This document shows positions 35,214-49,212 of a DNA stretch of 64,000 nucleotides, piece after piece. The first letter of the stretch is position 1. Every line of letters begins with the position of its first letter. Both the position numbers and the translations under genes were made by a program. Under the pieces are notes generated by a model. The model was given only the letters and a program-made list of their open reading frames with translations, was not told the DNA's origin and searched no databases. This stretch comes from Loripinus fragilis (Eukaryota > Mollusca > Bivalvia > Lucinida > Lucinidae), in assembly GCA_964019695.1 (NCBI GenBank), contig OZ026518.1:71993254-72057253 (forward strand). Direction: 5' to 3'.

Positions 35214-37301
35214 CCATGAGCTCTGAGCTTAATCGTGAGAATTTAGGTGATATCACACGTGCCTCTCATGAGCTTTTGCACAGACTTACCAGGCATAAAT
35301 GTAATATTGTTGGGCAAGCTCACGAGATTTTAGCACATAGCATATAGCCCAGCAATGAAGGCTAAGGCGAGCCTGCGCAAATGCGCATTCTCGCCATAGC
35401 CTTCACAGTTCGCATACACAAAGTATAAATGTAGAGAAACACCCAGATCAACCTATATTCCCCCTAGATACGCAGCATGGACGTTTACAGGCGGCTTTTG
35501 AGCATATGCGATAATCATCAAAATCTCATTTTCTAGCCCAAGATACCACAGTGTGGGTGATCTTGCATCATCAGGCGTTCGTACAGTTACGGAATTCAAC
35601 TTGAGTCAGACCAGCGTCCGTCGTTGTCATGGTAGTTGACAAAATAGTCCACACAAAGATGATTTTGCTTTCATCAGCATAACAAACATACACCAATGCT
35701 TAGTCACGGGCAAGTTTAAAGTCCAAAAGAGCACCCATTCACTAAATATAGGACACAGATACTGCCATTTACATTTTTAAAAAGGTACTATTTTCGTGGG
35801 CTACCAAACTGGATGTTTTGTTTTGGGAAAATGATAGAAACACAAGCACAGCTTTACCAAAACATGCATAACAAACATCACATACCATTCTATGGCGTCA
35901 AGAGAAAGAAATGACAGAAACACACGGACAGATAAAGACATCCACATAAAGCAAGAACCAAACAAGAAAAGCAACAACCTGTTGTTACTTTCTTCAAGAG
36001 GGGACGGGGAGTGACTGCCAAACTATTGATGCACAGCTAGTTAGAGCCTGTGCTACCCCATATGTTCGGTAGGAGGATAAGTTGCCGCTGAAAATGCAGT
36101 GTGATAATAACTATGGTCATAGTGAAGAGCCTTGGTGAACGCTACAGTATCTTTGATAAACTCTTTATATTCTAATGGAACACTAAGTGTGGAACTGTCT
36201 TGTTTGTACTTTAAGTGGTTGCTGGTCAAAGTTTCTATAAAATATGTATTTCTCTCTTTGAAGATTGTTTTCATCATCCAAACAGTGCAGGCCCTGGTGA
36301 AATATCGCATTATGTGCCATTTCATCAAGGCCTTAACTGTTTGTTAAAGTACCTTTTATAGAAAGAACTTATGGTGTACAACCACATGAAACGTTCAAAA
36401 AGCAAAACATTTGCAATTTGCAAAGGAATCCTCTTTTGTGCATTCGATGCGAGTGTAACAATGATATAGAACTATCAATATCACAAAGTGTATTGTTTTA
36501 GATAAAATGTCAGCTCATCCTTGAAAGTATTGGTTAAGTGCATATAGGTTTCTCCCATACTGCTTAGTGAAGTCTTCCATAGAAATTCATAAATGTATCT
36601 TTGGCCTTGCTGCAATACACCAGTACTGACTGACTCAGTTTCACAAAGTTTTCTGAATTCGCAACTGCTGGATTGTGCAATTCTAGTTGATTTTGTAGTT
36701 GAATAAAGTGTTTTGCACGATTCCATAGAAAAGGTTACCTAAGCTACTCGTCTACCCCTGATTACCAGTACTGATTACCAGTACTGACTGGCTGGTTTAC
36801 CCCTTAACTAGGTCCCAACCTTAAACCCCCACCCATAGCAATGGCCAAAAGAAATCTGGGGGCCCATATGGAGAAATAAATAAAAAAATAAAAAATGAAA
36901 ATAAAAGAAAAAAGAAAAAGGGAGCTAACTTTGCGAATCCTCCCTAGGAGGAATCCGCTTGTTGACGAGCCAGCATGAAAACATGGCTCGTGGTGCATAA
37001 CACCTAGAGGAAACAAACTTAAAATGGTCAATTTCAGCAAGGTTTTGTATAAAACATATATTAAACATGCATGGTTTTTGTTTATTGAGAAAATATCCAT
37101 ATAGTTTCCAGAGACGTTTGCATTGTTTATTTGTAGATATATATTTTACACAGAATGAAACTTACACATTGTGATAATGCCACTTGGCTAATTGACCAAA
37201 TATTACTGTTTTTGCTAAATTATGTTAATTTCTATATCATGAAAAGTAATGTCCCTTGAACACCAATCTGCGACTTAAAGGAATGTTAATCCTATAGATT
37301 A

Positions 37302-37388
37302 ATGAGCCCAATAGTCGAGTGGTCTAAATGGTTTTCACCAGAACATCTATAGGACATTTACCTGTGGGTTCGAAACCTGCAAGCTCAT
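37302..37388 (+). repeat. tRNA-like element, unit 8 copy
   Basis: As in unit 1; this unit also shows what unit 7 lost (37286-37396). Confidence 0.6.
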
Positions 37389-38096
37389 GATTTATAAAAC
37401 AAATATTTTTATTCTTATTTACTTAAGATTTTTTTGCATAATCTGATGATTTTTGAACGTTTGGACAGATGATTAATCCATTAATATCTTCAATTACAAT
37501 ATCCTTATTGCATATTGACATCTTCACAAGAAAGCCTGGTTTTATTGTGTGTCCATAACAAAGGCGCAGACCAGCATGCGCATCCATGCAGACTGATCTG
37601 CATGTTTGTTCTTTGCTATTGATAGGTATAGTATCCAAACTTGTACATGAAATGTTTCATTAGTCTACTTACTAGGCTCTGATACTAGACAGGCTGGATT
37701 AAGCTTTATGTTGTTGTAAACCACAATGGCACGTTTTCTCGTGATGAGACCCATATCTACTTAGTATTTCTTAGACATAAATGAATAACGACCATTATGT
37801 TTGGTGCTTACTTTCATCTACCGCCATACTTTTCACGTGTGATCAATGAAGGTTCGAACAAGACTCTGCAGAAGTGCACTCTCATTCAGAAAGCTGCGTA
37901 TCGCCCATGAGCTATGTGCTTTCTCATGAGATTTTACATGGTAAATGGTGCTGTCTACGTTAAAACGATCAAGTAGATCTGAGAATTCATGTCAGAGCCT
38001 TTACAGAACGTATCGATTAACTAACATTTTAAACGAGGATACGAAAACTTTCAAGTGAGGCTATAACTCTAGTGTTTGTTGTATTATAACCTATGC

Positions 38097-39521
38097 ACTT
38101 TCTCGCCCATGAGCTTTTATTTTTGAGATTTTAGCTGTAATCGCATGTGTCGCCCATGAGCTTTGAACTCTCTTGTGTTAATTGTTCTAATTGCACTTAT
38201 CGACCATGGGCTCTGATTTCTTGTGAAAATTTAGTTCTTATCATATGTGTCGCCCATTAGCTACACATTTCCTCGCGCTGAATTAGTTCTAATCGCATGT
38301 GTTGCCCATGAGCTATGAACTTTCTGGGTGATTTAAGTCGCTGCATGTGTCGCCCATGAGCTTTGACCTTTCTTGTACAATAGTAGTTCTACTCGCATGT
38401 GTCGCCCATGGGCTATGGACTTCTCGCGAGAATTAAGGTCTACACGCTTGTGTCGCTCATGAACTATGAACCTTTGTGCGATATATGTTCATAATCATAT
38501 GCGTCGCCCATGAGCTATGAACTTTCTTGGGATACTTTAATTCTTAGTTCTAGTCACATGGGTTGCCCACGAGCTAATAACTTCCTCATGTGATTTTAGT
38601 TCTAATCTCATGTGTTGTCCATGAGCTTTGACATTTCTTTTGAGATTTTAGTTCTAATCGCATGTGTCGCCCTGGGGCTAATCTTCTCTTGAGAATTTAG
38701 TTCTAATCACACGTGTTGCCTTGCCAGGGGGCATAAAAATTTCCCGCGAATTTAGTTCTAATCGCATGTATCGCTCATAAGCTATGAACTTTTGTGTTAT
38801 TTTAGTTATATCCCACGTATCACCCACGAGTTATGGACTTTCTCGTGAGATTTTAGTTCTGATCACATGTGTTTTCCATGCGCTATCTATGAAATTTGTT
38901 GTGAGATTTTAGTTCAAATTGCATGTGTCGCCCATAGGCATTGAGCTTTCTCACGAGATTTCTTTTTCAAATCACACGCTGAGTCCATGAGCAATGAACT
39001 TTCTTTTTGAGCTTTTAGTATTTAGTTCTAGTCATTTGTAGCCCATGAATTAAGAACTTTCATTTGAGGTTTTTGTTCTTTTTACATGCTGATGTGTATT
39101 CAATAAACTATGGGTTTTCTAGTGAGAGTTTAGTTTTAATTGCATGGGTCGTCTTTGAGATTTGAGCTTTTCTTGTGATATTTTAGTTCTAGTCGCATGC
39201 GCATGGGTATGAAGTCGTAAGGTTGTAGTTCTACATGAAATTGCAAGTGTAAATCATGCGCTATGAGCTCTTTGCGTGAGATTTTAGTTCAAACGCATGT
39301 GTTGCCCATGAGCTCTAAGATTTTTCTGATAAAATTTTAGTTTTAGACGCATGTACAGCATATGTGCAAAGGCTTTCTTGCGAGAATTTAGTTCTGGTTG
39401 CATGCGTAGTCTTTGAATTATGAGATTTCGCATGAGATTTAAGTTGTATCGCATGTGTCGCAAACGAGTTATAAGCTCTTTTGTGAGATTTAAGTTATAA
39501 TTGCATGTGTCAACCATGAGC
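38097..39521. repeat. Internal minisatellite, unit 8
   Basis: 1425 bp, with monomer variants GATCACATGTG and GAATTAAGAAC shared only with unit 9. Confidence 0.88.
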
Positions 39522-39880
39522 CCCAGGGGGGGTACTCTAATTTTTTCCTCATACGTAGGCTCGGACCCAGCATCTACCGTTCACCCCCAAAAAATATCAG
39601 GAATTTCAAGCACCCCCAAAAAATATTAAAATTTTAGCAACCCCAAAAAATATCCCAATTCTGTACATTGACCTTAAAAAAGGCCCTAAAATGCATAGAA
39701 ATGACCCTTAAACTAGCCCAATTTTGGGATGACCCCCAAAAAATAACCACAAAATCTTCATACCCCCCAAAAATTATTCATTTTTCAGAAAACCCCCAAA
39801 AATATTGAAATTCAGAATTTTGAACCAAAAAAATGGACCGAGCCTACGTATGCGTGAAAATATCAGAGTACCCCCCTGGA
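39522..39880. mobile_element. hAT-like MITE, unit 8 copy
   Basis: 359 bp, G-tract of 7, right end CCCCCCTGGA. Confidence 0.8.
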
Positions 39881-41969
39881 CCATGAGCTCTGAGCTTAAT
39901 CGTGAGAATTTAGGTGATATCACACGTGCCTCTCATTAGCTTTTGCACAGACTTACCAGGCATAAATGTAATATTGTTGGGCAAGCTCACGAGATTTTAG
40001 CACATAGCATATAGCCCAGCAATGAAGGCTAAGGCGAGCCTGCGCAAATGCGCATTTTCGCCATAGCCTTCACAGTTCGCATACACAAAGTATAAATGTA
40101 GAGAAACACCCAGATCAACCTATATTCCCACTAGATACGCAGCATGGATGTTTACAGGCGGCTTTTGAGCATATGCGATAATCATCAAAATCTCATTTTC
40201 TAGCCCAAGATACCACAGTGTGGGTGATCTTGGATCATCAGGCGTTCGTACAGTTACGGAATTCAACTTGAGTCAGACCAGCGTCCGTCGTTGTCATGGT
40301 AGTTGACAAAATAGTCCACACAAAGATGATTTTGCTTTCATCAGCATAACAAACATACACCAATGCTTAGTCACGGGCAAGTTTAAAGTCCAAAAGAGCA
40401 CCCATTCACTAAATATAGGACACAGATACTGCCATTTACATTTTTAAAAAGGTACTATTTTCGTGGGCTACCAAACTGGATGTTTTATTTTGGGAAAATG
40501 ATAGAAACACAAGCACAGCTTTACCAAAACATGCATAACAAACATCACATACCATTCTATAGCGTCAAGAGAAAGAAATGACAGAAACACACAGACAGAT
40601 AAAGACATCCACATAAAGCAAGAACCAAACAAGAAAAGCAACAACCTGTTGTTACTTTCTTCAAGAGGGGACGGGGAGTGTCTGCCAAACTATTGATGCA
40701 CAGCTAGTTAGAGCCTGTGCTACCCCATATGTTCGGTAGGAGGATAAGTTGCCGCTGAAAATACAGTGTGATAATAACTATGGTCATAGTGAAGAGCCTT
40801 GGTGAACGCTACAGTATCTTTGATAAACTCTTTATATTCTAATGGAACACTAAGTGTGGAACTGTCTTGTTTGTACTTTAAGTGGTTGCTGGTCAAAGTT
40901 TCTATAAAATATGTATTTCTCTCTTTGAAGATTGTTTTCATCATCCAAACAGTGCAGGCCCTGGTGAAATATCGCATTATGTGCCATTTCATCAAGGCCT
41001 TAACTGTTTGTTAAAGTACCTTTTATAGAAAGAACTTATGGTGTACAACCACATGAAACGTTCAAAAAGCAAAACATTTGCAATTTGCAAAGGAATCCTC
41101 TTTTGTGCATTCGATGCGAGTGTAACAATGATATAGAACTATCAATATCACAAAGTGTATTGTTTTAGATAAAATGTCAGCTCATCCTTGAAAGTATTGG
41201 TTAAGTGCATATAGGTTTCTCCCATACTGCTTAGTGAAGTCTTCCATAGAAATTCATAAATGTATCTTTGGCCTTGCTGCAATACACCAGTACTGACTGA
41301 CTCAGTTTCACAAAGCTTTTCTGAATTCGCAACTGCTGGATTGTGCAATTCTAGTTGATTTTGTAGTTGAATAAAGTGTTTTGCACGATTCCATAGAAAA
41401 GGTTACCTAAGCTACTCGTCTACCCCTGATTACCAGTACTGATTACCAGGACTGACTGGCTGGTTTACCCCTTAACTAGGTCCCAACCTTAAACCCCCAC
41501 CCATAGCAATGGCCAAAAGAAATCTGGGGGCCCATATGGAGAAATAAATAAAAAAATAAAAAATGAAAATAAAAGAAAAAAGAAAAAGGGAGCTAACTTT
41601 GCGAATCCTCCCTAGGAGGAATCCGCTTGTTGACGAGCCAGCATGAAAACATGGCTCGTGGTGCATAACACCTAGAGGAAACAAACTTAAAATGGTCAAT
41701 TTCAGCAAGGTTTTGTATAAAACATATATTAAACATGCATGGTTTTTGTTTATTGAGAAAATATCCATGTAGTTTCCAGAGACGTTTGCATTGTTTATTT
41801 GTAGATATATATTTTACACAGAATGAAACTTACACATTGTGATAATGCCACTTGGCTAATTGACCAAATATTACTGTTTTTGCTAAATTATGTTAATTTC
41901 TATATCATGAAAAGTAATGTCCCTTGAACACCAATCTGCGACTTAAAGGAATGTTAATCCTATAGATTA

Positions 41970-42056
41970 ATGAGCCCAATAGTCGAGTGGTCTAAATGGT
42001 TTTCACCAGAACATCTATAGGACATTTACCTGTGGGTTCGAAACCTGCAAGCTCAT
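41970..42056 (+). repeat. tRNA-like element, unit 9 copy
   Basis: As in unit 1. Confidence 0.6.
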
Positions 42057-42764
42057 GATTTATAAAACAAATATTTTTATTCTTATTTACTTAAGATTTT
42101 TTTGCATAATCTGATGATTTTTGAACGTTTGGACAGATGATTAATCCATTAATATCTTCAATTACAATATCCTTATTGCATATTGACATCTTCACAAGAA
42201 AGCCTGGTTTTATTGTGTGTCCATAACAAAGGCGCAGACCAGCATGCGCATCCATGCAGACTGATCTGCATGTTTGTTCTTTGCTATTGATAGGTATAGT
42301 ATCCAAACTTGTACATGAAATGTTTCATTAGTCTACTTACTAGGCTCTGATACTAGACAGGCTGGATTAAGCTTTATGTTGTTGTAAACCACAATGGCAC
42401 GTTTTCTCGTGATGAGACCCATATCTACTTAGTATTTCTTAGACATAAATGAATAACGACCATTATGTTTGGTGCTTACTTTCATCTACCGCCATACTTT
42501 TCACGTGTGATCAATGAAGGTTCGAACAAGACTCTGCAGAAGTGCACTCTCATTCAGAAAGCTGCGTATCGCCCATGAGCTATGTGCTTTCTCATGAGAT
42601 TTTACATGGTAAATGGTGCTGTCTACGTTAAAACGATCAAGTAGATCTGAGAATTCATGTCAGAGCCTTTACAGAACGTATCGATTAACTAACATTTTAA
42701 ACGAGGATACGAAAACTTTCAAGTGAGGCTATAACTCTAGTGTTTGTTGTATTATAACCTATGC

Positions 42765-44189
42765 ACTTTCTCGCCCATGAGCTTTTATTTTTGAGATTTT
42801 AGCTGTAATCGCATGTGTCGCCCATGAGCTTTGAACTCTCTTGTGTTAATTGTTCTAATTGCACTTATCGACCATGGGCTCTGATTTCTTGTGAAAATTT
42901 AGTTCTTATCATATGTGTCGCCCATTAGCTACACATTTCCTCGCGCTGAATTAGTTCTAATCGCATGTGTTGCCCATGAGCTATGAACTTTCTGGGTGAT
43001 TTAAGTCGCTGCATGTGTCGCCCATGAGCTTTGACCTTTCTTGTACAATAGTAGTTCTACTCGCATGTGTCGCCCATGGGCTATGGACTTCTCGCGAGAA
43101 TTAAGGTCTACACGCTTGTGTCGCTCATGAACTATGAACCTTTGTGCGATATATGTTCATAATCATATGCGTCGCCCATGAGCTATGAACTTTCTTGGGA
43201 TACTTTAATTCTTAGTTCTAGTCACATGGGTTGCCCACGAGCTAATAACTTCCTCATGTGATTTTAGTTCTAATCTCATGTGTTGTCCATGAGCTTTGAC
43301 ATTTCTTTTGAGATTTTAGTTCTAATCGCATGTGTCGCCCTGGGGCTAATCTTCTCTTGAGAATTTAGTTCTAATCACACGTGTTGCCTTGCCAGGGGGC
43401 ATAAAAATTTCCCGCGAATTTAGTTCTAATCGCATGTATCGCTCATAAGCTATGAACTTTTGTGTTATTTTAGTTATATCCCACGTATCACCCACGAGTT
43501 ATGGACTTTCTCGTGAGATTTTAGTTCTGATCACATGTGTTTTCCATGCGCTATCTATGAAATTTGTTGTGAGATTTTACTTCAAATTGCATGTGTCGCC
43601 CATAGGCATTGAGCTTTCTCACGAGATTTCTTTTTCAAATCACACGCTGAGTCCATGAGCAATGAACTTTCTTTTTGAGCTTTTAGTATTTAGTTCTAGT
43701 CATTTGTAGCCCATGAATTAAGAACTTTCATTTGAGGTTTTTGTTCTTTTTACATGCTGATGTGTATTCAATAAACTATGGGTTTTCTAGTGAGAGTTTA
43801 GTTTTAATTGCATGGGTCGTCTTTGAGATTTGAGCTTTTCTTGTGATATTTTAGTTCTAGTCGCATGCGCATGGGTATGAAGTCGTAAGGTTGTAGTTCT
43901 ACATGAAATTGCAAGTGTAAATCATGCGCTATGAGCTCTTTGCGTGAGATTTTAGTTCAAACGCATGTGTTGCCCATGAGCTCTAAGATTTTTCTGATAA
44001 AATTTTAGTTTTAGACGCATGTACAGCATATGTGCAAAGGCTTTCTTGCGAGAATTTAGTTCTGGTTGCATGCGTAGTCTTTGAATTATGAGATTTCGCA
44101 TGAGATTTAAGTTGTATCGCATGTGTCGCAAACGAGTTATAAGCTCTTTTGTGAGATTTAAGTTATAATTGCATGTGTCAACCATGAGC
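42765..44189. repeat. Internal minisatellite, unit 9
   Basis: 1425 bp; one private change, GATTTTACTTC, near 43572. Confidence 0.88.
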
Positions 44190-44548
44190 CCCAGGGGGGG
44201 TACTCTAATTTTTTCCTCATACGTAGGCTCGGACCCAGCATCTACCGTTCACCCCCAAAAAATATCAGGAATTTCAAGCACCCCCAAAAAATATTAAAAT
44301 TTTAGCAACCCCAAAAAATATCCCAATTCTGTACATTGACCTTAAAAAAGGCCCTAAAATGCATAGAAATGACCCTTAAACTAGCCCAATTTTGGGATGA
44401 CCCCCAAAAAATAACCACAAAATCTTCATACCCCCCAAAAATTATTCATTTTTCAGAAAACCCCCAAAAATATTGAAATTCAGAATTTTGAACCAAAAAA
44501 ATGGACCGAGCCTACGTATGCGTGAAAATATCAGAGTACCCCCCTGGG
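44190..44548. mobile_element. hAT-like MITE, unit 9 copy
   Basis: 359 bp, G-tract of 7, right end CCCCCCTGGG. Confidence 0.8.
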
Positions 44549-46628
44549 CCATGAGCTCTGAGCTTAATCGTGAGAATTTAGGTGATATCACACGTGCCTC
44601 TCATTAGCTTTTGCACAGACTTACCAGGCATAAATGTAATATTGTTGGGCAAGCTCACGAGATTTTAGCACATAGCATATAGCCCAGCAATGAAGGCTAA
44701 GGCGAGCCTGCGCAAATGCGCATTTTCGCCATAGCCTTCACAGTTCGCATACACAAAGTATAAATGTAGAGAAACACCCAGATCAACCTATATTCCCACT
44801 AGATACGCAGCATGGATGTTTACAGGCGGCTTTTGAGCATATGCGATAATCATCAAAATCTCATTTTCTAGCCCAAGATACCACAGTGTGGGTGATCTTG
44901 GATCATCAGGCGTTCGTACAGTTACGGAATTCAACTTGAGTCAGACCAGCGTCCGTCGTTGTCATGGTAGTTGACAAAATAGTCCACACAAAGATGATTT
45001 TGCTTTCATCAGCATAACAAACATACACCAATGCTTAGTCACGGGCAAGTTTAAAGTCCAAAAGAGCACCCATTCACTAAATATAGGACACAGATACTGC
45101 CATTTACATTTTTAAAAAGGTACTATTTTCGTGGGCTACCAAACTGGATGTTTTATTTTGGGAAAATGATAGAAACACAAGCACAGCTTTACAAAAACAT
45201 GCATAACAAACATCACATACCATTCTATAGCGTCAAGAGAAAGAAATGACAGAAACACACAGACAGATAAAGACATCCACATAAAGCAAGAACCAAACAA
45301 GAAAAGCAACAACCTGTTGTTACTTTCTTCAAGAGGGGACGGGGAGTGTCTGCCAAACTATTGATGCACAGCTAGTTAGAGCCTGTGCTACCCCATATGT
45401 TCGGTAGGAGGATAAGTTGCCGCTGAAAATACAGTGTGATAATAACTATGGTCATAGTGAAGAGCCTTGGTGAACGCTACAGTATCTTTGATAAACTCTT
45501 TATATTCTAATGGAACACTAAGTGTGGAACTGTCTTGTTTGTACTTTAAGTGGTTGCTGGTCAAAGTTTCTATTAAATATGTATTTCTCTCCTTGAAGAT
45601 TGTTTTCATCATTCCAAACAGTGCAGGCCCTGGTGAAATATCGCATTATGTGCCATTTCATCAAGGCCTTAACTGTTTGTTAAAGTACCTTTTATAGAAA
45701 GAACTTATGGTGTACAACCACATGAAACGTTCAAAAAGCAAAACTTTTGCAATTTGCAAAGGAATCCTCTTTTGTGCAATCGATGCGAGTGTAACAATGA
45801 TATAGAACTATCAATATCACAAAGTGTATTGTTTTAGATAAAATGTCAGCTCATCCTTGAAAGTATTGGTTAAGTGCATATAGGTTTCTCCCATACTGCT
45901 TAGTGAAGTCTTCCATAGAAATTCATAAATGTATCTTTGGCCTTGCTGCAATACACCAGTACTGACTGACTCAGTTTCACAAAGCTTTTCTGAATTCGCA
46001 ACTGCTGGATTGTGCAATTCTAGTTGATTTTGTAGTTGAATAAAGTGTTTTGCAGGATTCCATAGAAAAGGTTACCTAAGCTACTCGTCTACACCTGATT
46101 ACCAGTACTGATTACCAGTACTGACTGGCAGGTTTACCCCTTAACTAGGTCCCAACCTTAAACCCCCACCCATAGCAATGGCCAAAAGAAATCTGGGGGC
46201 CCATATGGAGAAATAAATAAAAAAAAAAAAAATGAAAATAAAAGAAAAAAGAAAAAGGGAACTAACTTTGCGAATCCTCCCTAGGAGGAATCCGCTTGTT
46301 GACGAGCCAGCATGAAATCATGGCTAGTGGTGCATAACATCTAGAGGAAACAAACTTAAAATGGTCAATTTCAGCAAGGTTTTGTATAAAACATATATTA
46401 AACATGCATGGTTTTTGTTTATTGAGAAAATATCCATATAGTTTCCAGAGACGTTTGCATTGTTTATTTGTAGATATATATTTTACACAGAATGAAACTT
46501 ACACATTGTGATAATGCCACTTGGCTAATTGACCAAATATTACTGTTTTTGCTAAATTATGTTAATTTCTATATCATGAAAAGTAATGTCCCTTGAACAC
46601 CAATCTGCGACTTTAGTTCTATAGATTA

Positions 46629-46715
46629 ATGAGCCCAATAGTCGAGTGGTCTAAATGGTTTTCACCAGAACATCTATAGGAAATTTACCTGTGGGTTCGA
46701 AACCTGCAAGCTCAT
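46629..46715 (+). repeat. tRNA-like element, unit 10 copy
   Basis: A-box and B-box intact; GGAAATTTACC replaces GGACATTTACC, and the upstream flank is rearranged. Confidence 0.58.
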
Positions 46716-47424
46716 GATTTATAAAACAAAAATTTTTATTCTTATTTACTTAAGATTTTTTTTGCATAATCTGATGATTTTTGAACGTTTGGACAGATGA
46801 TTAATCCATTAATATCTTCAATTACGATATCCTTATTGCATATTGACATCTTCACAAGAAAGCCTGGTTTTATTGTGTGTCCATAACAAAGGCGCAGACC
46901 AGCATGCGCATCCGTGCAGACTGATCTGCATGTTTGTTCTTTGCTATTGATAGGTATAGTATCCAAACTTGTACATGAAATGTTTCATTAGTCTACTTAC
47001 TAGGCTCTGATACTAGACAGGCTGGATTAAGCTTTATGTTGCTGTAAACCACAATGGCACGTTTTCTCGTGATGAGACCCATATCTACTTAGTATTTCTT
47101 AGACATAAATGAATAACGACCATTATGTTTGGTGCTTACTTTCATCTACCGCCATACTTTTCACGTGTGATCAATGAAGGTTCGAACAAGACTCTGCAGA
47201 CGTGCACTCTCATTCAGTAAGCTGCGTATCGCCCATGAGCTATGTGCTTTCTCATGAGATTTTACATGGTAAATGGTGCTGTCTACGTTAAAACGATCAA
47301 GTACATCTGAGAATTCATGTCAGAGCCTTTACAGAACGTATCGATTAACTAACATTTTAAACGAGGATACGAAAACTTTCAAGTGAGGCTATAACTCTAG
47401 TGTTTGTTGTATTATAACCTATGC

Positions 47425-48849
47425 ACTTTCTCGCCCATGAGCTTTTATTTTTGAGATTTTAGCTGTAATCGCATGTGTCGCCCATGAGCTTTGAACTCTC
47501 TTGTGTTAATTGTTCTAATTGCACTTATCGACCATGGGCTCTGATTTCTTGTGAAAATTTAGTTCTTATCATACGTGTCGCCCATTAGCTACACATTTCC
47601 TCGCGCTGAATTAGTTCTAATCGCATGTGTTGCCCATGAGCTATGAACTTTCTGGGTGATTTAAGTCGCTGCATGTGTCGCCCATGAGCTTTGACCTTTC
47701 TTGTACAATAGTAGTTCTACTCGCATGTGTCGCCCATGGGCTATGGACTTCTCGCGAGAATTAAGGTCTACACGCTTGTGTCGCTCATGAACTATGAACC
47801 TTTGTGCGATATATGTTCATAATCATATGCGTCGCCCATGAGCTATGAACTTTCTTGGGATACTTTAATTCTTAGTTCTAGTCACATGGGTTGCCCACGA
47901 GCTAATAACTTCCTCATGTGATTTTAGTTCTAATCTCATGTGTTGTCCATGAGCTTTGACATTTCTTTTGAGATTTTAGTTCTAATCGCATGTGTCGCCC
48001 TGGGGCTAATCTTCTCTTGAGAATTTAGTTCTAATCACACGTGTTGCCTTGCCAGGGGGCATAAAAATTTCCCGCGAATTTAGTTCTAATCGCATGTATC
48101 GCTCATAAGCTATGAACTTTTGTGTTATTTTAGTTATATCCCACGTATCACCCACGAGTTATGGACTTTCTCGTGAGATTTTAGTTCTGATCGCATGTGT
48201 TGTCCATGCGCTATCTATGAAATTTGTTGTGAGATTTTAGTTCAAATTGCATGTGTCGCCCATAGGCATTGAGCTTTCTCACGAGATTTCTTTTTCAAAT
48301 CACACGCTGAGTCCATGAGCGATGAACTTTCTTTTTGAGCTTTTAGTTCTTAGTTCTAGTCATTTGTAGCCCATGAACTAAGAACTTTCATTTGAGGTTT
48401 TTGTTCTTTTTACATGCTGATGTGTATTCAATAAACTATGGGTTTTCTAGTGAGAGTTTAGTTTTAATTGCATGGGTCGTCTTTGAGATTTGAGTTTTTC
48501 TTGTGAGATTTTAGTTCTAGTCGCATGCGCATGGGTATGAAGTCGTAAGGTTGTAGTTCTACATGAAATTGCAAGTGTAAATCATGCGCTATGAGCTTTT
48601 TGCGTGAGATTTTAGTTCAAACGCATGTGTTGCCCATGAGCTCTAAGATTTTTCTGATAAAATTTTAGTTTTAGACGCATGTACAGCATATGTGCAAAGG
48701 CTTTCTTGCGAGAATTTAGTTCTGGTTGCATGCGTAGTCTTTGAGCTATGAGATTTCGCATGAGATTTAAGTTGTATCGCATGTGTCGCCAACGAGTTAT
48801 AAGCTCTTTTGTGAGATTTAAGTTATAATTGCATGTGTCAACCATGAGC
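47425..48849. repeat. Internal minisatellite, unit 10
   Basis: 1425 bp, same monomer order. Confidence 0.88.
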
Positions 48850-49212
48850 CCCAGGGGGGGGGGGGGGTACTCTAATTTTTTCCTCATACGTAGGCTCGGA
48901 CCCAGCATCTACCGTTCACCCCAAAAAATATCAGGAATTTCAAGCACCCCCAAAAAATATTAAAATTTTAGCAACCCCAAAAAATATCCCAATTCTGTAC
49001 ATTGACCTTAAAAAAGGCCCTTAAATGCATAGAAATGACCCTTAAACTACCCCAATTTTGGGATGACCCCAAAAAAATATCCACAAAATCTTCATACCCT
49101 AAAAAAATATTCATTTTTCAGAAAACCCCCAAAAATATTGAAATTCAGAATTTTGAACCAAAAAAATGGACCGAGCCTACGTATGCGTGAAAATATCAGA
49201 GTACCCCCTGGG
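48850..49212. mobile_element. hAT-like MITE, unit 10 copy
   Basis: 363 bp, G-tract of 14, both termini and flanks intact. Confidence 0.82.

Larger units (their letters stand above)
29080..35837. repeat. Array unit 7, carrying a reverse transcriptase element
   Basis: A 6758-bp copy: about 4525 bp of repeat unit plus a 2233-bp insert at 30531-32763. Compared with unit 8 (37286-37396), 111 bp are missing at the insertion, including the tRNA-like element. A further 28 bp or so are lost in the MITE. Contents: minisatellite 33464-34887, MITE 34888-35213. Confidence 0.94.
35838..40504. repeat. Array unit 8 (4667 bp), near-twin of unit 9
   Basis: Complete unit. Contents: tRNA-like 37302-37388, minisatellite 38097-39521, MITE 39522-39880. 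Shares many otherwise rare variants with unit 9: TTTACCAAAACATG at the start, CATCATCCAAAC (36274 and 40941), GGCTGGTTTACC, CATCCATGCAG, GTGTTTTCCATG, TTTAGTATTTAG, GAATTAAGAAC and CTTGGATCATC. These two units are the youngest duplicate pair in the window. Confidence 0.95.
40505..45172. repeat. Array unit 9 (4668 bp), near-twin of unit 8
   Basis: Complete unit. Contents: tRNA-like 41970-42056, minisatellite 42765-44189, MITE 44190-44548. Most of it matches unit 8, but its first 260 bp also carry CTATAGCGTC, GTGTCTGCC and AAAATACAGTG, variants found in unit 10 and not in unit 8. It is therefore a mosaic of its two neighbours. Confidence 0.95.
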
